8,792 nt of DNA. It comes from Clostridia bacterium. GTDB taxonomy: Bacteria > Bacillota_A > Clostridia > Christensenellales > Aristaeellaceae. This document shows positions 1 through 5,412 of this stretch, in pieces (position 1 is the first letter of the stretch; each line of letters begins with the position of its first letter). The notes beneath the pieces are model-generated. The model was given only the letters and a program-made list of their open reading frames with translations, searched no databases and was not told where the DNA came from. The stretch is from the NCBI GenBank assembly GCA_017464225.1, contig JAFUDW010000217.1, positions 1-8,792 on the forward strand, written 5' to 3'. A program made the position numbers and the translations under genes.

Positions 1-26
1 ACGCGTCAGTGTCATAGCGATCATAC

Positions 27-68
27 AAAAATGCGCAGACCGAGCTTGCTCGAGTCTGCGTATTTTTT
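27..68. terminator. Bidirectional intrinsic terminator
   Basis: An 11-bp GC-rich stem (CGCAGAC plus CGAG on the left, CTCG plus GTCTGCG on the right, one bulged A at 53) closes a CTTG loop at 34-60. It is flanked by an A-run on the left (27-31) and a T-run on the right (63-68), so it can stop transcription on either strand. No gene end is visible upstream within the window. It probably serves a plus-strand gene lying before position 1 and also backs up the minus-strand metal operon. Confidence 0.85.
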
Positions 69-172
69 GTTGATCGCGTATTTCCGGAGCGCTCTTTACG
101 CCAAGCCCATTCCAATCAGCTGCGGGAAGTTGCCTGTTCACGACGCCAACTTACATCCGCAACTGGCGGGGC

Positions 173-224
173 CTGGGGTGCAACTTGCACCCCAGCAGGG
201 TTTTTAAGGGGCAGCGCCCCTTAA
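173..224. repeat. Twin perfect hairpins, REP-like intergenic palindromic element
   Basis: Two perfect inverted repeats stand side by side. The first, 173-195, has arms CTGGGGTGCA and TGCACCCCAG around a 3-nt loop. The second, 204-224, has arms TTAAGGGGC and GCCCCTTAA around a 3-nt loop. Neither is followed by a T-run on either strand, so they are not canonical terminators. They lie about 40 bp downstream of the stop of the minus-strand ATPase gene, so they could protect the 3' end of its mRNA. The form (compact, symmetric, in a gene-free gap) resembles dispersed palindromic repeats. Only one copy is present here, so that identity is inference. Confidence 0.6.
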
Positions 225-265
225 CGTTCCCCTCCCCCGTTAAATCCACGCTCCGCCATCCTCTT

Positions 266-2233
266 TTATACCCGCATCGCTCTGGTGGCGTTGAGCACCG
301 CGATGACCGAAACGCCCACGTCGGCGAAAACCGCCAGCCACATGTTGGCGATGCCCATGGCGCCCAGCAGCATGATCAGCAGCTTGACGCCCAGGGCAAA
401 AGCGATATTCTGCCGGGCAATGCTCCGCGTGCGGCGGGCAATGCGTATCGCCAGAGGCAGGCGCGCCGGATCGTCGTCCATCAGCACCACGTCGGCGGCC
501 TCCACGGCGGCGTCGCTGCCCAGAGCGCCCATGGCCACGCCCAGATCGGCCCGGGCCAGCACGGGCGCGTCGTTTACGCCGTCGCCCACAAAGGCCAGGG
601 CGGATTTGGGCTGCTTTTCATTCAGCAGCCGCTCCACGTGCGCCACCTTGTCCTGAGGCAGAAGACCTGCGTGCACGTCGTCCACGCGCAGCTCCTCAGC
701 CACCGCCCGGGCGGCCTCCTGCCGGTCGCCGGTCAGCATCACCGTGCGCGCCACGCCCAGCGCTTTCAGATCCGCGATGGCCTGCGCCGCGCCGGGCTTC
801 ACCGCGTCGCGCAGCTCAAAATACCCGGCGTAAACGCCGTCAACCGCCGCATATACGCAGTTTTCATGGGATTCGGGCATGCTGCCCGTCACCTTTTCCA
901 TCAGCCGCGCGTTGCCCAGCGCCACCGTCCGGCCGTCCACCGTGGCCTCGATGCCGTAGCCCGCCTCCTCGTGGGCGGCGGTGATCCGCGCCTCCTCAAT
1001 GGGCCGCCCGTAGGCCGCCCGGATGGCCTGGGCGATGGGATGGGTGGAAAGCCCCTCGGCGTGCGCCGCCAGCAGAAGCAACGTTTCTTCCTTTATATTG
1101 TGGGCATGCACTCCGGTCACCGCCATGCGGCCCTGGGTCAGCGTGCCCGTTTTGTCAAATACCACCGTGCCGCAGTCGCACAGCGTTTCCAGCATGTTGC
1201 TTCCCTTGATCAGGATGCCGTTTTTGGAGGCGCAGCCGATGCCCGCGTAAAAGGTCAGCGGCACCGAAAGCACCAGCGCGCAGGGACAGGAGATCACCAG
1301 GAAGATCAGCGCCCGGCGCAGCCAGAGCGCAAAGGGCTGGCCCAGCAGCGTGGGCACCAGGCACAATAGCACCGCCAGCAGGCATACCGCCGGGGTGTAC
1401 CAGTGGGCAAAGCGGCTGATCATGCTTTCGGTGCGCGCCTTGCGCTCTCCGGCCTCCTCCACCAGCTCCAGGATGCGCGATACCGTGCTTTCGGCATAGG
1501 TGCCCGCGGCCCGCACGCGCAGCACGTCGGTCAGGTTAACGCAGCCGCTCACCACCGTGTCGCCCGTGTTTACGGTGCGCGGGGCCGATTCTCCGGTCAG
1601 CGAGGAGGTATCCAGCGCCGAGCGCCCGTCGATCACCTCGCCGTCCAGCGGGATGCGCTCGCCCGGGCGGATGATCATCACCTCGCCCGGGGCCACTTCC
1701 TCGGGGGAAACGGTTACCGTTTTGCCGCCGCGCTCCACGTTGGCGTGGTCGGGCCGGATATCCATCAGATCGCGGATGGCGTCGCGGCTCTTGTCCACCG
1801 CCGTATCCTCAAACAGCTCGCCGATCTGGTTAAACAGCATCACGGCCACCGCCTCGGGAAATTCGCCGATGCACAGCGCGCCGATGGAGGCCAGCGACAT
1901 AAGGAAGGCCTCGTCAAATACCTCGCCGTGCAGGATGCCCTTCGCCGCGTGCAGCAGCGTATCGTAACCCACCACAAGATAGGGGATAAGGAAGGCCAGC
2001 AGCCGCCAAACGCCCGTCAGCGGCGAAAGCCAGGCCGCCGCCAGCAGGATGGCGCCCGCAATGATGCGGATCAGCATGGCCTTGCGCTCGCCCGCCTCGC
2101 TTTCGCCGTGATGATGCCCGCAGCCGCAGCCGTCGTCATGGCAATGCTCGTGGTGATGATGCTCATGCTCATGATGATGTTCATGTTCATGTTCATGTTC
2201 ATGCTCGTGCTTGTGTTCATGCTCGTTGCTCAT
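266..2233 (-). CDS. cadA: Heavy-metal P1B-type ATPase, Zn/Cd/Pb efflux
   Basis: An inner-membrane pump of 655 aa that uses ATP to export divalent soft metals, most likely Zn(II), Cd(II) or Pb(II). Visible motifs: TGES (actuator, 213-216), CPC in the transport helix (316-318), DKTGT with phosphorylated Asp360, HP (398-399), TGDR (501-504) and GDGVNDAP (550-557). Near the C-terminus Lys617 and a D-x-G at 638-640 match the P1B-2 (ZntA/CadA) class rather than the Cu class. About eight membrane helices are expected. The usual N-terminal HMA domain with CxxC is absent. Instead residues 4-42 form a His/Glu tail with about 20 His and Cys31, 36 and 38. The start at 2233 is chosen over an upstream in-frame ATG because GAGGGAGG lies 7 nt before it and the His tail begins there. 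It sits 13 nt after the repressor stop, and its ribosome binding site overlaps that stop, which implies coupling. The exact metal is not determined. Confidence 0.93.
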   Translation of the reverse strand: MSNEHEHKHEHEHEHEHEHHHEHEHHHHEHCHDDGCGCGHHHGESEAGERKAMLIRIIAGAILLAAAWLSPLTGVWRLLAFLIPYLVVGYDTLLHAAKGILHGEVFDEAFLMSLASIGALCIGEFPEAVAVMLFNQIGELFEDTAVDKSRDAIRDLMDIRPDHANVERGGKTVTVSPEEVAPGEVMIIRPGERIPLDGEVIDGRSALDTSSLTGESAPRTVNTGDTVVSGCVNLTDVLRVRAAGTYAESTVSRILELVEEAGERKARTESMISRFAHWYTPAVCLLAVLLCLVPTLLGQPFALWLRRALIFLVISCPCALVLSVPLTFYAGIGCASKNGILIKGSNMLETLCDCGTVVFDKTGTLTQGRMAVTGVHAHNIKEETLLLLAAHAEGLSTHPIAQAIRAAYGRPIEEARITAAHEEAGYGIEATVDGRTVALGNARLMEKVTGSMPESHENCVYAAVDGVYAGYFELRDAVKPGAAQAIADLKALGVARTVMLTGDRQEAARAVAEELRVDDVHAGLLPQDKVAHVERLLNEKQPKSALAFVGDGVNDAPVLARADLGVAMGALGSDAAVEAADVVLMDDDPARLPLAIRIARRTRSIARQNIAFALGVKLLIMLLGAMGIANMWLAVFADVGVSVIAVLNATRAMRV

Positions 2234-2246
2234 GGTATTGCCTCCC

Positions 2247-2621
2247 TCATTCCTGCACGTGCTCCATGCCCTGGCTGAGCAGGGTGCGCACGTGTTCATC
2301 CGCCAGCGAATAGAATACCGTTTTGCCTTCCCGGCGATAGCGTACCAGCTGCGCCTGGCGCAGGATGCGCAGCTGATGGCTGATGGCCGAAACCGACATG
2401 CCCAGCAATTGGCTCAGATCGCATACGCACATTTCAGAAACCAGCAGCACAAACAGGATCTTGCACCGCGTGCTGTCGCCCAGCACCTTAAACAGCTCGC
2501 TCACATCCAGCAGCGTATCGTCATCGGGCAGCGTGCGCCGCACGTTGGCGATGGCGTCCGGGTGCGCGTTCAGATAGGTGCATACCGGGGCCTCGCCCGC
2601 GTTCCCTTGTAATTCCTCCAT
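2247..2621 (-). CDS. cadC: ArsR/SmtB-family metal-sensing repressor, CadC-like
   Basis: A 124-aa winged-helix repressor that should release its operator when it binds metal. The order matches CadC: an N-terminal arm with Cys14, a dimer helix, the metal-helix motif ELCVCD-like (here E63-M-C65-V-C67-D68), the recognition helix around SAISHQLRIL (78-87), a beta-wing (RREGKTVFYSL, 96-106) and a C-terminal helix with D108, H110 and H121 like the alpha5 zinc site of SmtB/CadC. Staphylococcal CadC uses two arm cysteines. Here only Cys14 is present, and the second position reads as Asn18, so the coordination set may differ. The start at 2621 is preceded by AAGGAGG at 6 nt. The longer in-frame extension upstream runs through the promoter and is rejected. 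It is the first gene of the operon and presumably represses itself and the ATPase through the 2642-2667 operator. Confidence 0.92.
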   Translation of the reverse strand: MEELQGNAGEAPVCTYLNAHPDAIANVRRTLPDDDTLLDVSELFKVLGDSTRCKILFVLLVSEMCVCDLSQLLGMSVSAISHQLRILRQAQLVRYRREGKTVFYSLADEHVRTLLSQGMEHVQE

Positions 2622-2641
2622 GCCGCGCCTCCTTTTCTTAC

Positions 2642-2667
2642 AACATTTGAGCAGTTGTTCAAGTGTT
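2642..2667. promoter_or_regulatory. 12-2-12 inverted-repeat operator for the CadC/ArsR repressor
   Basis: Arms AACATTTGAGCA (2642-2653) and TGTTCAAGTGTT (2656-2667) are separated by 2 bp. Ten of twelve positions are complementary. A 12-2-12 repeat with a TGAxCA-type core is the operator architecture of SmtB/ArsR/CadC repressors. It starts at the base after the -10 box and covers the likely transcription start, so a bound repressor would block RNA polymerase. Confidence 0.85.
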
Positions 2668-2696
2668 ATTATATTCGCGGCGCGATCGCTTGTCAA
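2668..2696 (-). promoter_or_regulatory. Consensus SigA promoter of the cadC-cadA operon
   Basis: Read on the minus strand: TTGACA (2696-2691), a 17-bp spacer, TATAAT (2673-2668). Both hexamers are perfect. The expected start of transcription (about 2661) falls inside the adjoining operator, giving a leader of about 40 nt before the repressor ATG. Such a strong promoter suits a gene held off by a repressor. Confidence 0.92.
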
Positions 2697-2765
2697 TAGG
2701 GGGAGAGCAAACTTTTGCGCAAAATAGCGGATAGAAGATAAAATGGATGTAAGCTCGTGACTACA

Positions 2766-2806
2766 GCAATACAAAATGTATTGCAAAACGTATTGCATAA
2801 TGCAAT
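2766..2806. promoter_or_regulatory. Clustered ATTGC/GCAAT inverted repeats, likely BrnA operator
   Basis: Two palindromes lie 38-79 bp before the brnT start. One is GCAATACA, 3 bp, TGTATTGC (2766-2784, perfect). The other is ATTGCAT, A, ATGCAAT (2792-2806, perfect). They share the half-site ATTGC, giving four half-sites in 41 bp. BrnA is a ribbon-helix-helix antitoxin known to autorepress its operon, so these are the natural binding sites. That link is inference. No convincing -35/-10 pair was found here. A weak candidate is TTGCGC (2715-2720) with GATAAA (2737-2742). Confidence 0.6.
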
Positions 2807-2844
2807 GGAATGCGATAAACTAAAGGGGAGGAAAGGAGAAAACC

Positions 2845-3159
2845 ATGTACGAATATTTTGATTTCGATCTTGAAAGCGCATCCTTTGAATGGGACGAGGA
2901 AAAAGACCGGATAAACTTCATCAAGCATGGAATTCACTTTAAAACCGCGGCGCGTGTTTTCCTTGACCCCAATAAGCTGATACGAGAGGATGAGGAGCAT
3001 ACCGAGGAATTAAGATATGATATCCTCGGCAAGGTTGGAAAAGTTTTGTTTGTGGTCTGCGCATTTCGGAATGAAAACAGCGTAAGACTAATATCGGCAA
3101 GAATAGCAACCGCCCTTGAGAAAGCGAGGTATGAATATGGTGAAGATGACTTTGAATGA
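2845..3159 (+). CDS. brnT: BrnT-type toxin of a type II toxin-antitoxin system
   Basis: A 104-aa cytoplasmic protein of the BrnT family, RelE-like ribonucleases that arrest translation when free of antitoxin. The family signature is clear: FEWDEEKDR (14-22) followed by N24-F-I-K-H-G-I30, then F32 and the A-x-V-F-x-D-P stretch (36-42), an arginine-bearing strand R57-Y-D-I-L-G, a V-V-C strand, and R81-L-I-S-A-R86 followed by A90, E92 and R94-Y-E. It is slightly longer than the usual 90 or so residues owing to the N-terminal FDFDLE segment. The start is preceded by AAAGGAG at 6 nt. The antitoxin gene overlaps its 3' end, and toxin-first order is typical of this family. Catalytic residues were not verified by alignment. 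Confidence 0.9.
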   Translation: MYEYFDFDLESASFEWDEEKDRINFIKHGIHFKTAARVFLDPNKLIREDEEHTEELRYDILGKVGKVLFVVCAFRNENSVRLISARIATALEKARYEYGEDDFE

Positions 3160-3439
3160 ACTGAAAAACACTCCTTCCCAGGAGGAAATCATGGAGCTGG
3201 AGGCAGCGGAAAGCAGAAAGATCACTTTTGATGAGGATAGCCCGGAGCTGACCGCTGAACAGCTGATTCAGTTTCGGAGGATGCACCGCGAAGACAGAAC
3301 AAAACAAACCGTATCCCTTCGTCTGTCGCAAAACACGCTGAAAAAGGCGAAAGCGTACGGCAAAGGGTATACCGCCTTCCTGAGCCGCTTGCTTGATGAA
3401 GCCATCAACGATGAGGAGCTTGTCCGGAAATGCGTATGA
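3137..3439 (+). CDS. brnA: BrnA-type antitoxin
   Basis: A 100-aa partner that should neutralise BrnT and repress the operon. The middle carries the BrnA hallmark DEDSPELTAEQL followed by R-R-M. The C-terminal half is ribbon-helix-helix-like: a strand T-V-S-L-R-L, then helices, with the G-K-G-Y-T-A-F-L-S-R-L-L-D-E-A stretch that corresponds to the family's GKGYQTRINxLL motif. Several in-frame ATGs exist (3116, 3131, 3137, 3146). The start at 3137 is preferred because GAGG (3126-3129) lies 7 nt upstream. It overlaps brnT by 23 nt, which implies translational coupling. The N-terminus remains the least certain part. Confidence 0.88.
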   Translation: MVKMTLNELKNTPSQEEIMELEAAESRKITFDEDSPELTAEQLIQFRRMHREDRTKQTVSLRLSQNTLKKAKAYGKGYTAFLSRLLDEAINDEELVRKCV

Positions 3440-3670
3440 CTCCCGTTCTCGCGCATACGTGCCGCATTGATCCTATACTCCGGTATGCGCTTTATGTACA
3501 ATGGTCGCAATAAGCGCCCTGCCCGGAAGAAAAAGCGCTGCCCTGTATTTTTTTCATTGGCCCGATCTGACGGCGCTGGTATGAGTTTCTTCCATTAAAA
3601 TATAAGCGTGCTGCAATTGTAACAACTGCAAACATCTTCCAAAAAAACAAAAAAATTCGTGGTTTGCGTA
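3440..3670. other. Gene-free interval after brnTA
   Basis: No supportable coding region. Near the brnA stop are two mutually exclusive hairpins: CGTATG (3433-3438) with CATACG (3454-3459), and GCGCATAC (3451-3458) with GTATGCGC (3483-3490, 24-nt loop). Neither is followed by a good T-run, so no clear terminator for brnTA is seen. Further on is an imperfect palindrome, TGCAATTGTAACAACTGCA (3612-3630, one mismatched pair), about 40 bp before the next -35 box. It could be a regulator site. The rest shows nothing recognisable. Confidence 0.5.
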
Positions 3671-3698
3671 TTGACAAACTTTGTCATTGTGTTATAAT
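3671..3698 (+). promoter_or_regulatory. Consensus SigA promoter of the Cys-rich protein gene
   Basis: TTGACA (3671-3676), a 16-bp spacer, TATAAT (3693-3698), with both hexamers perfect. A perfect palindrome TGACAAA-C-TTTGTCA (3672-3686) overlaps the -35 box. The heptamer ACTTTGT occurs at 3678-3684 and again at 3700-3706, 22 bp apart (about two helical turns), bracketing the -10. These look like operator half-sites. Transcription should begin near 3705, leaving a leader of about 140 nt. Confidence 0.88.
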
Positions 3699-3714
3699 GA
3701 CTTTGTGATAACCA

Positions 3715-3752
3715 CCGGGGACAGCTATGCGAATGCATTGCTGATAACCCGG
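3715..3752 (+). promoter_or_regulatory. Nested hairpin in the 5' leader of the Cys-rich protein mRNA
   Basis: Outer stem CCGGG (3715-3719) with CCCGG (3748-3752); middle stem CAGC (3722-3725) with GCTG (3740-3743); inner stem ATGC (3727-3730) with GCAT (3735-3738); a T-T mismatch between the last two; a GAAT loop. It lies about 10 nt after the predicted transcription start. A second small hairpin, GTGAA/TTCAC (3779-3795), follows. The ribosome binding site (GGAGGG, 3832-3837) is outside both. A 5' stabiliser of a highly expressed mRNA is the simplest reading. It matches no riboswitch class that I recognise. Confidence 0.5.
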
Positions 3753-3845
3753 GCATCTAATCTAATTGTGAACAAACTGTGAACCAGGGCTTCACGGAGC
3801 GGGAACAAAAAAGATTGGATGAGAAATTTATGGAGGGAAAGATCT

Positions 3846-5243
3846 ATGAAACACACTAAACTCTTAGTGCTGGCTCTGCTGGTTGCGCTGTTTGCGTGTC
3901 TGGCTCTGTCTGCGCAGGCCGAAAACTGGGTTCTCACCGATGAGAAGCCCGCTTCCTGCTTGACCCAGGGCTACAAGCTGTGGGTTGACACCGATACCGG
4001 TACCAGCAAGGTTGACTACATCGATCCTCTGGGCCACAACTGGGGCCCCTATGAGCAGGTCAAGGCCGCTACCTGCGGCGCCGCTGGCGTCCAGCAGCAG
4101 AAGTGCACCCGCTGCGGTCACTACAATGCCGAGACCATCCTGGCTGCTCCTGCCGCTACTGGCGAGCACAAGTATGACAAGGTCATGAAGGAAGCCAAGG
4201 CTGCCACCTGCACCGTTGATGGTTGGAAAGACTGGACCGTCTGCTCCGTTTGCGGCGCTACCCAGCCCGGCCATGACGGCTCTGCCGTTGCTGCTAAGGG
4301 TCACAGCACCGCTGGTGCTGCCTGGCACGTTGTAACCGAAGCCACCTGCGCCACCGAAGGCAAGATCGGCCAGGATTGCGTTATCTGCGGTGCTAAGAAC
4401 ATTAACACCCAGGCTACCCCCAAGAACAGCAACCACATCTGGGGCACCGAGCTGCCTGCTAAGCCCGCTACCTGCACCACCCCCGGCTGCGTTGAGCTGC
4501 AGCGCTGCTATGTTTGCGGCATCGTGAACTCCGCTATGGACTCTACCGGTCATTATCATGATGGCCGTGCCACCAAGGCTCTGGGCCATGACTTCGTGGT
4601 GCTGGGCACTGTTGCCCCCACGTGCACCAAGGCTGGTTATACTGCTACTGAGTGCAGCCGTTGCGGCCACAAGCAGCAGGTCACCATCCCCGCCACTGGC
4701 CACAGCGCTGTTTGGACTCCCAAGACCGCTACCAGCGAGTACACCCTGTGGGCTCTGCATTGCAACCTGTGCGACACCGATCTGGCTACCCAGGTTGTGT
4801 ACAAGGGTCAGTCCGCTCCTTCCACCGGCACTGTCACCACCAGCTCTGCTGTTGACACCGGCAAGGCCAAGGCCGACATCAGCTACACTGCCAAGACCTC
4901 TGGCGTGAAGGATGTTGCGAAGACCACCACCACCAAGAAGACCACCACCACTGCGAAGACCACCACCACCGCCGCTAAGACCACCACCGCTGCCAAGACC
5001 GCTACCACCGCTGTCATCGTTGCCGCTCAGACCGAGGGCACCAAGCTGGTAGAGGGCCTGAACCTGATCGATGGTAAGGCCGTCGTGGTTGCCAAGGATG
5101 GCAAGGCTACCCTGGTTTACGCCGAGGATGGCTACACCGTGAAGCTGGCTGACGTTGAGCTGGTTGTTGGCGAAGCTGTTGCCTACACCGCTGACGACGT
5201 GGCTGTGGCTGAAGAAGCTGCCGCTGTTACCGCTTCCAAGTAA
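3846..5243 (+). CDS. Secreted Cys-rich repeat protein with Thr/Lys linker, unknown function
   Basis: A 465-aa exported protein. Residues 1-25 are a classic signal peptide ending in S-A-Q-A. Residues about 36-310 hold repeats of the pattern A-T-C, about ten residues, C-x-x-C-G, then G-H: first Cys at 77, 122, 168, 210 and 260, CxxC pairs at 87/90, 133/136, 178/181, 221/224 and 270/273. There is a degenerate first unit (Cys38 only) and a partial last one (306/309). Such repeats occur in surface proteins of gut Clostridia. The triplet of Cys plus His could bind metal or form disulfides, but neither is shown. A Thr/Lys/Ala linker (359-389) leads to a small beta-rich C-terminus (about 396-450) and an acidic Ala-rich tail. 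No LPxTG or membrane anchor is seen. The start is chosen for GGAGGG at 8 nt and the signal peptide. Heavy use of GCT/GCC, ACC and AAG codons suggests high expression. The gene is monocistronic between its own promoter and terminator. Confidence 0.88.
   Translation: MKHTKLLVLALLVALFACLALSAQAENWVLTDEKPASCLTQGYKLWVDTDTGTSKVDYIDPLGHNWGPYEQVKAATCGAAGVQQQKCTRCGHYNAETILAAPAATGEHKYDKVMKEAKAATCTVDGWKDWTVCSVCGATQPGHDGSAVAAKGHSTAGAAWHVVTEATCATEGKIGQDCVICGAKNINTQATPKNSNHIWGTELPAKPATCTTPGCVELQRCYVCGIVNSAMDSTGHYHDGRATKALGHDFVVLGTVAPTCTKAGYTATECSRCGHKQQVTIPATGHSAVWTPKTATSEYTLWALHCNLCDTDLATQVVYKGQSAPSTGTVTTSSAVDTGKAKADISYTAKTSGVKDVAKTTTTKKTTTTAKTTTTAAKTTTAAKTATTAVIVAAQTEGTKLVEGLNLIDGKAVVVAKDGKATLVYAEDGYTVKLADVELVVGEAVAYTADDVAVAEEAAAVTASK
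4053..4715 (+). repeat. Coding region of five ATC...CxxCG...GH modules
   Basis: Residues 70-290 of the secreted protein. Five units of about 40-50 residues, each with a lone Cys after Ala/Pro-Thr, a CxxC pair about ten residues later, and most ending in a Gly-His. The units are divergent at DNA level, so they are old duplications rather than a recent slippage tract. Confidence 0.75.
4920..5012 (+). repeat. Thr/Lys-rich low-complexity linker coding repeat
   Basis: Tandem, imperfect AAG-(ACC)n units encode KTTT-type blocks at residues 359-389 of the secreted protein. The tract is a flexible, positively charged spacer like those that join domains in bacterial surface proteins. The near-identical units could vary in number between strains. 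Confidence 0.75.
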
Positions 5244-5251
5244 TTCTTAAA

Positions 5252-5290
5252 GCAAAAAAGGAACGGCTCGAAAGAGCCGTTCTTTTTTGC
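5252..5290. terminator. Strong bidirectional intrinsic terminator
   Basis: A perfect 9-bp stem GAACGGCTC/GAGCCGTTC (5261-5269, 5274-5282) closes a GAAA (GNRA) loop. An A-run on the left and T-run on the right extend the pairing. It lies 9 bp after the stop of the Cys-rich protein gene and isolates it from the next gene. Confidence 0.95.
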
Positions 5291-5354
5291 GTATATAAAG
5301 CGGCTGGGGGAGGGGCGCGTGGCAAAACGTCACGGTATGTTCATCCCCCGGTCA

Positions 5355-5383
5355 TTGCTTTTTGCTTATATCTGTGTTAAAAT
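5355..5383 (+). promoter_or_regulatory. Extended -10 promoter of the CHAP-domain gene
   Basis: TTGCTT (5355-5360), a 17-bp spacer and TAAAAT (5378-5383), with a TGT immediately before the -10 (extended -10). Transcription should start near 5390, giving a leader of only about 25 nt. Confidence 0.7.
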
Positions 5384-5412
5384 AATTTATCTTTGCAAAG
5401 GAAGAATGATGT

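Noticed and set aside
1..203. Plus-strand frame open from position 1
   Set aside because: It runs through a strong terminator and a palindrome and shows no domain. A gene end at the TAG at 13-15 is possible but cannot be supported with four codons.
185..1369. Long plus-strand open frame of 394 codons opposite the ATPase
   Set aside because: It lies antisense to a gene with every P1B-ATPase motif, its product is His/Arg/Gln-rich without domains, and its start falls in the palindromic repeat. It is a shadow of GC-rich codon structure.
2150..2233. Short tandem repeat considered as a CRISPR or other array
   Set aside because: It is a 6-bp coding microsatellite for a His/Glu tail, with no spacers.
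1403..2278. Plus-strand open frame of 291 codons ending in a Met/Phe/Val repeat
   Set aside because: It is antisense to the ATPase N-terminus; the repeat is the His-tail hexamer read backwards.
3512..3560. GC-rich stretch before a T-run considered as a terminator for brnTA
   Set aside because: AGCGC and GCGCT can pair, but the T-run begins about 8 nt after the stem and the loop is long, so it is not a convincing terminator.
3492..3677. Minus-strand small open frame in the brnA to Cys-rich gap
   Set aside because: It starts at a TTG inside the promoter of the next gene, with no ribosome binding site and no recognisable domain.
3864..4760. Minus-strand open frame of 298 codons opposite the Cys-rich protein
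   Set aside because: It is Gly/Ala/Ser-rich low complexity with no ribosome binding site. The sense strand has a signal peptide, promoter, terminator and conserved modules.
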